Shown piece after piece: positions 1-8,245 of a stretch of 64,000 bases of DNA. The stretch covers positions 1 to 64,000 of the forward strand of contig JAUCYS010000013.1 in the NCBI GenBank assembly GCA_030373505.1. Direction: 5' to 3'. The translations under genes and the position numbers were made by a program. Below the pieces are notes generated by a model. That model saw only the letters and a program-made list of their open reading frames with translations. It was not told the DNA's origin and searched no databases. This DNA comes from Parasphingorhabdus sp. GTDB lineage: Bacteria; Pseudomonadota; Alphaproteobacteria; Sphingomonadales; Sphingomonadaceae. Within the stretch, counting starts at the first letter, position 1. Every line of letters starts with the position of its first letter.

Positions 1-38
1 TCCATCAGGGCCGGACTCTAATCGAACTTGGAGGAAAA

Positions 39-1193
39 TCAGGGGGTCACGTCAGCCCCTGTCATTAAGCCGGCCAAAGCTTGCCCGACGTTTTTAGGGC
101 CAAATTCTGAAGCGCTTATTTTATTCAATCGGCGCTGTCTTCCATCACGAACCATGTCATTCCATTCTGGATCATTAAGATATTGATGCATTTCATTTTC
201 GGTATCGCAAATCGTGATCGTCTCAGGGCCAAAAGCTCGTCTAAGCGCAGAAAAGCAGCCGCGGTTAAACGTCAGCAAATGCAACCCGGCTGAAATGGCA
301 TCTGTCGCAGCTGCAGACAGAGAATATTCGTAGCCGCTTACATAGGGGAAGATCGCAATATCGGTTGCAGCTAGCTCATCGAAGAAAGCATCCGGGCTAA
401 TGAGTTCTTTTTTCGTCTGAGAATTTAAGTGCTGAACAGTACCTCCACCGATGGTTAAAAACACTTTGTCCGGGTTCCGCTGGGCCAGGCTCTCAAAAAC
501 AGGATACCCTTTCACTTTGGTGTTGAATCCAACAAAGCAACACTTCAGCTTTGGGTTATTGTGGCGACTTTTTCCGGCATATGCCTTCATCGGCATCGGC
601 AGGACATGTAACTGATCAGCTGTAACAGAGCGTTTAAATCGAGATCTAACCCCTTCGGCGATATATTCCGCGAGAACAGCGATCTGGAGCGACGAGCCGA
701 ATTCGCGAACTTTGTGCCACAAAAGGTTCGCGTGTCCATATGACCCCAATTTCGGTGGCGCTTCCAAAAACGCATCTTCTAACTCACTGTGTTGCAAGAT
801 CACTACATTTCTTTTCGGCAACATCTTTGCGAAAATTTCCACCAACACCATTGTTGTCGGAAATACAGTCGTAACAAGCAACGTATCAGAAGCGCGCAAA
901 GATCGCATGAGTTTCAGTATAGCTATACACTCAACTAGCGCTTTTCTGACCAGTTGCCGCTTATCGGGATCAAGTACATTAATATAGGAGATGGTAGAAT
1001 TGGCACGAACTTTGTCGTCAAGACAGGCGATGAAGCTTTCGTGCGCGTAAATATAAGGCGTACCCCAAGTTCGGTTTGCACCTGATTCGTACCATGCTTC
1101 AATAAATCCATTCATCACAGTGCTGTGATAATGCCTGACTTTACTGACTTCCGCAAATATCATGCGGCCGGGCTGGCTAGACAACTGTGGCAT
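39..1193 (-). CDS. Putative GT-B type glycosyltransferase of an exopolysaccharide cluster
   Basis: A 384-aa soluble protein without a signal peptide. The C-terminal half has the look of a GT-B nucleotide-sugar binding domain: CCFVGFNTKVKGYPVFESL around residues 220-240, a PYVSGYEYSLS stretch near 285, and an ADAISAG-like acceptor region. It probably adds a sugar to a lipid-linked repeat unit at the cytoplasmic membrane face. The start codon directly follows the stop of the dehydratase gene upstream (TAG then ATG), so the two are co-transcribed. The donor and acceptor cannot be read from the sequence. The family assignment is from overall pattern, not from a diagnostic motif. Confidence 0.6.
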   Translation of the reverse strand: MPQLSSQPGRMIFAEVSKVRHYHSTVMNGFIEAWYESGANRTWGTPYIYAHESFIACLDDKVRANSTISYINVLDPDKRQLVRKALVECIAILKLMRSLRASDTLLVTTVFPTTMVLVEIFAKMLPKRNVVILQHSELEDAFLEAPPKLGSYGHANLLWHKVREFGSSLQIAVLAEYIAEGVRSRFKRSVTADQLHVLPMPMKAYAGKSRHNNPKLKCCFVGFNTKVKGYPVFESLAQRNPDKVFLTIGGGTVQHLNSQTKKELISPDAFFDELAATDIAIFPYVSGYEYSLSAAATDAISAGLHLLTFNRGCFSALRRAFGPETITICDTENEMHQYLNDPEWNDMVRDGRQRRLNKISASEFGPKNVGQALAGLMTGADVTP

Positions 1194-2150
1194 CTACGTG
1201 GCCAAAGCTTTTAGGTGATAATCGACCATTTCATGGGCGATAGCTGTAACGCCGGTTTTTGCGGTCCAACCCAAGTCGGCTTCGATCTTGGACGGGTCTC
1301 CGCAAAGATTTACGCTCTCTACAGGTCTAATCATTTCCGGATCGGTTTCGATATAATCGTTGAAATCCAGACCGACATAGTCGAAACAGATTCTACAAAA
1401 TGTCTCGACTGTATTCAGTTTTCCGGTTGAAATTACGTAATCTTTCATCTCTGCGGCCGTTACCATCATGTACATAGCGCGGATATACTCGTGCGCGGAT
1501 CCCCAGTCTCTAGATACACTGGTCGTCCCAAGCTCAAGCTTGTCGGTGTAGCCTAACTTGATGCTTGCTGCTGCGTGGGCAATTTTACCGGTTACATAAT
1601 CGGTGCGGCGTAAGTAACTTTCGTGATTATACAAAATCCCCGCACAGCAATTAAGCCCAAAGGCATCTCGATAAATCTGCGTCAAATTATGTGCATAGGT
1701 TTTAGCTGCAGCATAAGGACTCATAGGGCGAAGAGGCGTTTGTTCATCTTGCGGTGAATTTGTTACCTTACCGAACATCTCAGAACTCGAGCTCTGGAAG
1801 AAGCGGGTGTGAGGCGAATGGTTTTTGATCGCCTCCAATATGTCCGACACAAATTCAGCATTGTTTCGGAATATCGCTCTCGGCTCATTAAAAAAGCTCA
1901 GGCCTGTCGATTTTGCCGCAAAGTTAAAACATATATCGGGCTGTAAACTGCCAATAAGTTCGCTGATCAGCATTGGCTTACTGTAATCAAAGCATTTTAC
2001 GAAAACCGGATGCCCTTCGAAATCGCGCTGCAATGCGCTGACCGCTTCGGCGCGGCCGGACAATCCATGGATTTCATATCCTTCTTCCAACAAAAATTTG
2101 GTCATTAACTGACCATCTTGACCAGATATACCCGTGATAAGTGCTTTCAT
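1194..2150 (-). CDS. gmd: GDP-mannose 4,6-dehydratase-like NAD(P)-dependent sugar nucleotide dehydratase
   Basis: An extended SDR of 318 aa. It has the N-terminal cofactor loop GISGQDG, an SSSEMFG segment carrying the catalytic Ser/Glu region, and the YAAAK (YxxxK) catalytic pair. It also has the Gmd-type hallmarks ILYNHES, SRDWGSAHEYIRAM and a C-terminal LCGDPSKIEADLGW block. Gmd converts GDP-D-mannose to GDP-4-keto-6-deoxymannose, the precursor of fucose or rhamnose-type sugars. It is slightly shorter than typical Gmd (about 325-370 aa), so a related sugar dehydratase or reductase (Rmd-like) remains possible. It sits in the polysaccharide cluster directly upstream of the glycosyltransferase. 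Confidence 0.75.
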   Translation of the reverse strand: MKALITGISGQDGQLMTKFLLEEGYEIHGLSGRAEAVSALQRDFEGHPVFVKCFDYSKPMLISELIGSLQPDICFNFAAKSTGLSFFNEPRAIFRNNAEFVSDILEAIKNHSPHTRFFQSSSSEMFGKVTNSPQDEQTPLRPMSPYAAAKTYAHNLTQIYRDAFGLNCCAGILYNHESYLRRTDYVTGKIAHAAASIKLGYTDKLELGTTSVSRDWGSAHEYIRAMYMMVTAAEMKDYVISTGKLNTVETFCRICFDYVGLDFNDYIETDPEMIRPVESVNLCGDPSKIEADLGWTAKTGVTAIAHEMVDYHLKALAT

Positions 2151-2652
2151 CTGCTGATTGAGCCCTTTGGTTGTTCGAAAGAGGGTCGGTGCGAGAATGG
2201 ATCTAACAGCAATTTTTTTTTATTAAAGTAGAAAATGCATAAAGTTTTCCATGCCCTAAGAACTGTCAGGCAATTGACACGATTCTTGATTTTTGGCTTG
2301 TTCTGGCTGTATGTAATGATCGCGCTTTGTTCTCGATTCCCTTGGGTTTGGTCACCGACATCGGGATCGCTGGTGACAGTTCTTTATGGAAATGCAGCTG
2401 AGGAGAATCCGGTGTTGTCCCAAAGACAGCATGGATTTCATCGTTCTATGTCTCGTGCGGCCACACTCGACTACATTTGGACGAGGGGCGGCCAGAAGTA
2501 TAACGTATTTTCGTATTAGTTTGTCGGTGATTCCAATTAATGAGATGTCCCTCAGCTGGAAAAGGAAGGGTTTGCGGGGTGGCAGCGCGTTGCTGAAATT
2601 GATCGTGTTCAGCATGACGAGCGAATCAGTGCTGATTGGTGACGATGGTCAA
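2151..2652. other. 500-bp AT-richer gap inside the polysaccharide cluster, no convincing gene
   Basis: This stretch separates the dehydratase from the polymerase gene. Short open frames exist on both strands (plus 2235-2519 and 2386-2688, minus 2352-2615). None has a good ribosome binding site, a recognisable motif or coding-like composition. A run of T residues lies at about 2212-2221. It may hold a promoter for the dehydratase/glycosyltransferase pair, or the remnant of a decayed gene. Confidence 0.4.
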
Positions 2653-3870
2653 TCAGACCTTATAGTTCTTGTGGACATAGAATATTAGGAATGGGCTGGC
2701 GAATGATACAGGGTTAAATAAACAGGCGATCACAAAGCCTAATTTTTCCAAACGGTCATATCTCGTGCCTTTGGTCTGCAAAATTTGCCGGAATATAAAA
2801 AATAGCAGGGCGAGCCCAAATACTCCAGAACGGAACAGAAGATCTCCAGCAAAGGGAAGAATATACTCCGATCCTGTTGGGACAAACAGTACTGATGAAT
2901 TCGCCCAAGCGTTATATTCCTGCATAAAGCTGCCGCTGTTCATGAAGAGTAGTTGGGGGCCGAGATTGCTCCAAAAAGTGAATATAATATGCCCGGCGCG
3001 TAAATTCAGGCTGATGTCACTCAGCAGCAGATCAAAGCGGAACTCCGCAAAATCAAAGGCACGAAGTCGGTTAAAAAAACCAGATTCGAAAATGTTGATT
3101 CCCAAAACTGCAATAACGATTATGGTTATAATGCCCATCGCTTTCCAACGTCCCGGAAGGCGGGCTGCGGGAAAAGCCAAAAGCAGAAATGAAAGGAGCG
3201 ATCCGCTCATCATCACGCTGCACACGGCCAGCACATAAAATGGTATGTTTCGCTTATTTTTTTCCGTGATCAAATACATGATCTGCAAGATCGAAAGGCT
3301 GCCGTAAAAAGACGGTTCTGCGGTTATCGAAGGAACGCCGCTATAGGTCGCGACATATCGTCCCATAAACTCGACCGGCAAACCAAAGCGGATAGCCACA
3401 ATTTGATATAATCCAAAGCCAAACCAGATTACAATCGTGGCTTTCATCGTAGTCGAAAGATATTCCGCTGCCCCGCGCCGGGCCGTTTCCCATAAGAAAA
3501 AGAAGGTCACCATGATGACGCTGTATCGGATTGCCAGTTCGTCGGTTGGTGATCGCAAGACGAATATTATAGCCGCAAAGGCACTCAGAATGACCAAAGA
3601 CAGGTCAATCCTGTTTCCGCGCCGGGCAGGCCAGTAAAATATGAAAGCCATCAGGGCTCCCAATACCACCCATGGCTGGGTGTCTGTTTCCAGAACTTTT
3701 GGCCAAAACATAAGAGGTGTAGCGACCGCCAGCGGCAAGAGTGCAAGAGGAAGTCGCGCCTTCTTTCGGACGATATGTTGCGACAGATATCTATGGTAGG
3801 GATTTTGCGTAACGCGACCCCTTAGGATAGGGCCCTGTCCTCCCGTAGCTGCAATTTCACCTAAAGCCAT
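2653..3870 (-). CDS. O-antigen polymerase/ligase-like multi-pass membrane protein
   Basis: A 405-aa integral membrane protein with about ten hydrophobic segments. Two closely spaced helices follow residue 38 (LPLALLPLAVATPLMFWP). A large non-cytoplasmic loop at about 165-195 (FGLPVEFMGRYVATYSGVPS) and a second at about 300-345 fit the Wzy/WaaL topology. These proteins polymerise or ligate undecaprenyl-linked repeat units on the periplasmic face. Sequence in this family is poorly conserved, so the assignment rests on topology and on the neighbouring priming transferase and sugar genes. Polymerase versus ligase cannot be decided. The C-terminus is short and basic. Confidence 0.65.
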   Translation of the reverse strand: MALGEIAATGGQGPILRGRVTQNPYHRYLSQHIVRKKARLPLALLPLAVATPLMFWPKVLETDTQPWVVLGALMAFIFYWPARRGNRIDLSLVILSAFAAIIFVLRSPTDELAIRYSVIMVTFFFLWETARRGAAEYLSTTMKATIVIWFGFGLYQIVAIRFGLPVEFMGRYVATYSGVPSITAEPSFYGSLSILQIMYLITEKNKRNIPFYVLAVCSVMMSGSLLSFLLLAFPAARLPGRWKAMGIITIIVIAVLGINIFESGFFNRLRAFDFAEFRFDLLLSDISLNLRAGHIIFTFWSNLGPQLLFMNSGSFMQEYNAWANSSVLFVPTGSEYILPFAGDLLFRSGVFGLALLFFIFRQILQTKGTRYDRLEKLGFVIACLFNPVSFASPFLIFYVHKNYKV

Positions 3871-3903
3871 AATCTCTATCTAATTTCCATATGCGAATGT
3901 GGG

Positions 3904-5358
3904 CTAATATGCGTTGACGTGAAATATCACAGCAATTGTTTTAAAAAGAATCCGGATGTCCCAGAATAAAGACCAGCGGGCCGCGTATTCGAGATCCGAT
4001 TGTAAGCGATTTGACAGATCCGAGCGCTTTTCGGTCGCTCCGCGGTATCCTCTTATCTGAGCCAATCCAGTCAATCCTGGTTTGACTATGTGGCGGTGCC
4101 AATAGCGGTCGTCAATATCCCAGAACAATGAATTTTCCGCCCGGGAACCTGTCGCATGGGGACGCGGACCCACGACGCTCATGTCGCCTTTCAAGATATT
4201 GAACAATTGTGGTAACTCATCGATACTCGTTCTACGTATGAACTTGCCCACCGTCGTGACGCGTTTATCATCCCGTGAAGTGGATATTTCACCTTTTTCA
4301 TCAAGTGAATCGATGGACATTGAACGGAATTTCCATATTTTAAAGGGGCGATTGCCCAGTCCTATCCTGCGCTGTACAAAGAATACGGGGCCACGGCTAT
4401 CCAACTTGATCAGAATAGATACGATGATAAGGATGGGAAGAACTAGCGGCAACGTAAGCAACACAAAGCCTAAATCGAATATTCTCTTGAGAATTTGCTG
4501 ATCCCAACGGAGATGTCCGGCAGAAACGAGCAGGCTCGTGCTACCTCCTCTTTGTCTGATTTCTAGAGGCTTTATTGCATCCAGCTCCGGAATCACAATT
4601 TCTGACTTGATATCAATACTTCTCAATAGGAATATCCACGAATCTCTCTTGTCCGCCGAGCAATGGACAATTACGCGATCTAAGTCTGTTACCAATTGGC
4701 CCAAGCGATGCACTGTGCTGAGATCTCTTTTATTGGCATTGATTTCGTGATCGGCAGCTTGAATCGCATTTTCACCGGTTTGTTGTCCGAAAGCGACGCC
4801 ATCATAGATGCACAAATCCGCAAATTGCGTATTGCCTAGCACATTCTGGGAAATCCTCTTGAAAATCAGCCGATTACAAGAGAGAAGCCCAATAGAGCCT
4901 ATCGTTCCAAGGGCGAACAAAGCACGCGAAAACAACACGCTCGATTTGAAAAAGAACATTATTAGCAACATCGAGATGGATGCAAATAAGATTGCTCTGA
5001 TAACGCGCTGTATGCCAGTTGATAGATCATTAAGAACTTTGACATTAAAGCCTTTATTTTCCAACGATGCGGCCAAATATATAGGGATTACGGCGACAAA
5101 AATTGGACCGAGTTGATCGAGATCTATAAAGTTAAGCCAGATCAAGCTCGCAAATGAGAAGGCCAGTACGATCGCGGCGATATCGCCAATAACCAATCCG
5201 ACCATCAACAGCTTTCGGCGGCTTTTCTTTTTGTGCAGATGCGCGAGGCTGAGAGGTTTTCTGTTCCCAGAGCCCGGTTTAGGTGAAGTGAACTCGTTGA
5301 CGAGAAAAACATCGCGTGTTTTTTTCTCACTGGGAGTCAGAGTGTTGCTTTTCGTCAT
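3904..5358 (-). CDS. Polyprenyl-phosphate sugar-1-phosphate transferase (priming glycosyltransferase, WcaJ/ExoY type)
   Basis: A 484-aa protein with four N-terminal membrane segments (about residues 50-145), a soluble linker, and a C-terminal bacterial sugar transferase domain from about residue 285. The domain shows a membrane re-entrant helix, KIWKFRSMSID, RRTSIDELPQLFNILKGDM, SVVGPRPH, and KPGLTGLAQIRGYRG. The basic, DE and GPRP motifs are the diagnostic ones. It transfers a sugar-1-phosphate to undecaprenyl phosphate and so starts repeat-unit synthesis. It is the first gene of the minus-strand cluster seen here, 33 bp ahead of the polymerase gene. Which sugar it uses is not evident. Confidence 0.88.
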   Translation of the reverse strand: MTKSNTLTPSEKKTRDVFLVNEFTSPKPGSGNRKPLSLAHLHKKKSRRKLLMVGLVIGDIAAIVLAFSFASLIWLNFIDLDQLGPIFVAVIPIYLAASLENKGFNVKVLNDLSTGIQRVIRAILFASISMLLIMFFFKSSVLFSRALFALGTIGSIGLLSCNRLIFKRISQNVLGNTQFADLCIYDGVAFGQQTGENAIQAADHEINANKRDLSTVHRLGQLVTDLDRVIVHCSADKRDSWIFLLRSIDIKSEIVIPELDAIKPLEIRQRGGSTSLLVSAGHLRWDQQILKRIFDLGFVLLTLPLVLPILIIVSILIKLDSRGPVFFVQRRIGLGNRPFKIWKFRSMSIDSLDEKGEISTSRDDKRVTTVGKFIRRTSIDELPQLFNILKGDMSVVGPRPHATGSRAENSLFWDIDDRYWHRHIVKPGLTGLAQIRGYRGATEKRSDLSNRLQSDLEYAARWSLFWDIRILFKTIAVIFHVNAY

Positions 5359-5440
5359 TTAATATGGCCTTGACGTTGTACAATTGAAAAACAATAGCCA
5401 CCCAGGTACGGGTTGTAGGCTATTTATGTTGATCAGATCA

Positions 5441-5480
5441 ATGGATTTATCTCGATCATGATGGATTTATCTCGATCATG
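5441..5480. repeat. Perfect 20-bp tandem duplication
   Basis: The 20-mer beginning ATGGATTTATCTCG at 5441 is repeated without a mismatch at 5461-5480. It lies in the non-coding region upstream of the priming sugar transferase gene. The unit contains CGATCATG, so it carries part of a dyad. It could be a duplicated binding site or a replication slippage product. Confidence 0.9.
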
Positions 5481-5623
5481 ATGTACGCGCTAGTCTAGCG
5501 ACTGGTCGATGTGCATGCGCGAGGGCCGATTGGTTGGTTTGAAGGAAAGTTTGTTGATCGGTGTTCCGTTTATGCCGAGCCATGAGCAGATTCGCCGGAT
5601 CGAGCCGTTTACCCGTTATGATA

Positions 5624-5821
5624 TTAAATCCCGGACTCGATGAATGGCGGATCGGTTCGATGATCATTGACGTGGTTCAGCACTGCCTTATGCACAAAAT
5701 GACTTGCAGTTGTTTCATCCTGCGGAACTTCAGGGGCGTGTTGGACGGGCAGATCCTCCTCCGCTGCCCCTTTCTGAGGGGAATCTTTGTCCCAAGTCGA
5801 TTCACGGAATTCGGCCGCCAT
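5624..5821 (-). CDS. Possible small acidic protein of unknown function
   Basis: A 65-aa frame starting ATG at 5821 (a GTG at 5836 would add five residues). The composition is hydrophilic and acidic in its first half (KGAAEEDLPVQHAPEVPQDE), with no signal peptide and no membrane segment. Codon choice looks compatible with a gene, but only a weak GGA lies before the ATG, and no family is recognised. It runs opposite to the leader of the TIR gene. If it is real, the dyad at 5802-5833 covers its start. It may be a chance frame. Confidence 0.25.
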   Translation of the reverse strand: MAAEFRESTWDKDSPQKGAAEEDLPVQHAPEVPQDETTASHFVHKAVLNHVNDHRTDPPFIESGI

Positions 5822-5833
5822 TATATTCCGTGA
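5802..5833. promoter_or_regulatory. Perfect 9-bp inverted repeat upstream of the TIR cassette (candidate operator)
   Basis: TCACGGAAT at 5802-5810 and its exact reverse complement ATTCCGTGA at 5825-5833 are separated by 14 bp. The centre-to-centre distance is about 23 bp, roughly two helix turns. It lies about 78 bp before the chosen TTG start of the TIR gene. No T-tract follows, which argues against a terminator. It does not match a Crp/Fnr half-site (TTGAT or TGTGA). Confidence 0.5.
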
Positions 5834-5910
5834 CACGCCTCAAGAATCCCGATACCTCTGCCTTAAGCTGTCGGGCAAAGGTCGTCTGTCCACATGATCG
5901 CGGGGCAATA

Positions 5911-7491
5911 TTGGCAGAAGCAGGGAAATCTGATCCGCATGCGGTGCGTTTTCGCGCCTTTGTCAGTTACAGCCATGCCGATGCCGCGATCGCCCAAAGG
6001 TTGCATCGAAAAATCGAGACCTACCAGCTGCCCCGCCGTCTGCAGTCCGACTCCAAAACCAGCAAGAATAACGGTCGTCTCGGCCGTATATTCCGGGACC
6101 GGGAGGATCTGCCGGCGGCCGAGGATCTGTCGGAATCGGTGAAACGGGCGCTGGCGGGGTCGCAGGTACTGGTGGTGATCTGCTCGCCCGAGGCCAGGGA
6201 ATCGATCTGGGTGGCGAAGGAAATCGCTCTGTTCCGGGCGCTGCATCCGGATCGGCCGGTGCTGGCGGCGCTGGTGCGCGGAGAGCCGGAGGAGGCATTT
6301 CCCGCAGCGCTGCTAAATGGTGCGGAACCGCTGGCAGCGGACCTGCGCAAGGAGGGCGATGGCTGGCGGCTGGGCTTTCTGAAGGTCATTGCCGGGATCG
6401 CCGATGTGCCGCTCGACGCGCTGGTCCAGCGCGATGCGGCTCGCCGCATCCGCCGCGTGATGGCCGTCACGGGCGGGACGCTGGTCGCGCTGCTAGCGAT
6501 GATCGGGATGACAATGTTCGCAATCCAGTCGCGCAACGAAGCGCAGCACCAGCAGGCCGAGGCCGAGGGGCTGGTCGAATATATGCTGACCGATCTGCGT
6601 AGCGAGCTGAAGGGGGTCGGCCGGCTCGATGTGATGACCAAGGTCAACGAGCGGGCGATGGATTATTATGACGATCAGGATGATCTCTCCAATATGTCCC
6701 CCGAGAGCTTGGAACGGCGCGCCCGGATTTTGCATGCGATGGGCGAGGATGACGAGAAGCGCGGCGATCTTGACAAGGCGCTGGCGAAGTTCACCGAAGC
6801 GCACCGGGTGACGGAGACCTTGCTGGCGATAGATCCGGATAATCCGGACCGGATTTTTGGACACGCGCAGAGCGAATATTGGGTCGGTAGAATATACGAA
6901 CTGCGTCGGCAATGGAGGCTCGCGTCCTCGCGATACCATGCCTATTCGAACGCCGCGGAAAAGCTGATCGCGATCAGACCGGACAAACCAGATTATTTTA
7001 TGGAACGAGGGTGGGGCTTTCTGAATCTCGGTATCCTGGAATTTAAATCGCGCTCCAACGATGGTCTCGGTCGGCACAATTTTGAGCAAGCGATAGCATG
7101 GATGGGAAAGGCTGCCGAAAAAAGGCCTCAGGATTCTGCAGTCCTGAAGGAGATTGGCAATGCCTATGCGTGGCTCGCCGATAGCTATTATCTGGATGGC
7201 GACTGGAACCGTTATCTGGCTGCGCGGCAGCGGGAGTTGGAAGCGAAGGAGCGCTGGCTGGCCGTCGACAGCAAGAGCACAGCGGCTCAATATGCCGTCG
7301 GCAAGGCAAAGTTCGCAATTGCCGTCGGCCGCAGAAAACTTGGTCACGAAGACGATGCCAAGAAGCTTTTCAATGATGCCAATATAATTATCGCAAAGCT
7401 GGTGGCGCTGGACCCGACCAATAGAGAATGGGCGGAAATGGCAAGGAAAATTCAGTATCAAATATCCGGAAACAGGGAGATCAAGCTATGA
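5911..7491 (+). CDS. TIR domain - transmembrane helix - TPR protein
   Basis: A 526-aa protein from the TTG at 5911. GGGG lies five bases upstream of this start, and the TIR domain begins a few residues later. A longer frame from ATG 5704 adds about 69 residues of unlikely composition. The TIR domain is about residues 14-135: RFRAFVSYSHAD (strand A/box 1), FRDREDLPAAEDLSESV, VLVVICSPEARESIWVAKE. The E in WVAKE sits where bacterial TIR NADases keep their catalytic glutamate. One membrane helix follows at about 184-205, then TPR-like helical pairs to the C-terminus. TIR enzymes cleave NAD+ or make NAD-derived signals; here that is inferred, not shown. It overlaps the next gene by 4 nt (ATGA). 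Confidence 0.82.
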   Translation: MAEAGKSDPHAVRFRAFVSYSHADAAIAQRLHRKIETYQLPRRLQSDSKTSKNNGRLGRIFRDREDLPAAEDLSESVKRALAGSQVLVVICSPEARESIWVAKEIALFRALHPDRPVLAALVRGEPEEAFPAALLNGAEPLAADLRKEGDGWRLGFLKVIAGIADVPLDALVQRDAARRIRRVMAVTGGTLVALLAMIGMTMFAIQSRNEAQHQQAEAEGLVEYMLTDLRSELKGVGRLDVMTKVNERAMDYYDDQDDLSNMSPESLERRARILHAMGEDDEKRGDLDKALAKFTEAHRVTETLLAIDPDNPDRIFGHAQSEYWVGRIYELRRQWRLASSRYHAYSNAAEKLIAIRPDKPDYFMERGWGFLNLGILEFKSRSNDGLGRHNFEQAIAWMGKAAEKRPQDSAVLKEIGNAYAWLADSYYLDGDWNRYLAARQRELEAKERWLAVDSKSTAAQYAVGKAKFAIAVGRRKLGHEDDAKKLFNDANIIIAKLVALDPTNREWAEMARKIQYQISGNREIKL

Positions 7492-8234
7492 CGAGTTTAC
7501 CGTTGAAAGCAATTTTTTCGATCGAGGAATTCAAGAATGCAGAGTCCCTCGAAAAGGAACGGTCGGCATTATTGCAACCTTCCCGCGACGTTATGGATTC
7601 GAAATTGGGGCAGCCCAAATTTGACCAGCTGCCAGCCTATGTCTATGTTTACAAGATTGCATTTGGTGCCGGCGGGCAACTGGTTGTCGATCACATGCTT
7701 CATTATACCGAGGGATCATCGGGCAAGCCGGCAGACCGGCCTCGCATAGAGCATAAGGACGTTCCTTCTGTCGTTCAGGGCTTGCTCAACGGCAGCGTCG
7801 CTTCGCGCAACCCGGCCAACGACCTTGGAGCCAATTTCAAGCATGAAGGGCATCACTGGGACCGCCTGTGCTATATTGCTTTCGTAATCGACCATCCGAA
7901 TTGGTCCTTTTGTGATTTGACCAGCAACCCTGATCTTCCCCCCGCGGTTTTTCGTAGAATCAAAAACAACCGTCCGACGGAGACGAACACGTGCTTTTTC
8001 GATGGTGCGGTCGTTCCGATTTCTGTTGGCGGTGAAGAGCGGAAGCTGTTCTACTGCATCAACCATTTTCGGGATAAGGATGGCAAACGGCCATCAAAAC
8101 CCAAGCATGAACAGTTTAAATATGACCTCTATACAAAATTCGACTTTGGGGCTGGGTTTCCCGAGGCCATATTGATCTTCGATCCAGGTGGTGACAATAA
8201 CGGACCACCCGTGCCACCGCCGGAAGATAACTGA
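7488..8234 (+). CDS. Unrecognised 248-aa protein of the TIR cassette
   Basis: The start is ATG 7488, which overlaps the TIR stop and is preceded by AGGGAGA. It is a soluble protein with no signal peptide or membrane segment. The N-terminal third is helical and charged. A block around residues 50-75 (YVYVYKIAFGAGGQLVVDH) and one near 105-140 (NFKHEGHHWDRLCYIAFVIDH) look like conserved core strands, with several His and Asp residues that could bind metal. The C-terminus ends in a Pro/Gly/Asp-rich tail. I do not recognise a family. Tight coupling to the TIR gene suggests a partner, effector or substrate. Base composition is lower in GC than the following gene. Confidence 0.7.
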   Translation: MTSLPLKAIFSIEEFKNAESLEKERSALLQPSRDVMDSKLGQPKFDQLPAYVYVYKIAFGAGGQLVVDHMLHYTEGSSGKPADRPRIEHKDVPSVVQGLLNGSVASRNPANDLGANFKHEGHHWDRLCYIAFVIDHPNWSFCDLTSNPDLPPAVFRRIKNNRPTETNTCFFDGAVVPISVGGEERKLFYCINHFRDKDGKRPSKPKHEQFKYDLYTKFDFGAGFPEAILIFDPGGDNNGPPVPPPEDN

Positions 8235-8245
8235 GGATCAGTGAT

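Noticed and set aside
5441..5480. CRISPR array
   Set aside because: There are only two adjacent copies, with no spacer and no cas genes nearby.
5704..5910. ATG at 5704 as start of the TIR protein
   Set aside because: The extra 69 residues have no family pattern. TIR-TPR proteins normally begin just before the RFRAFVSYSH strand, so TTG 5911 is preferred, though not proven.
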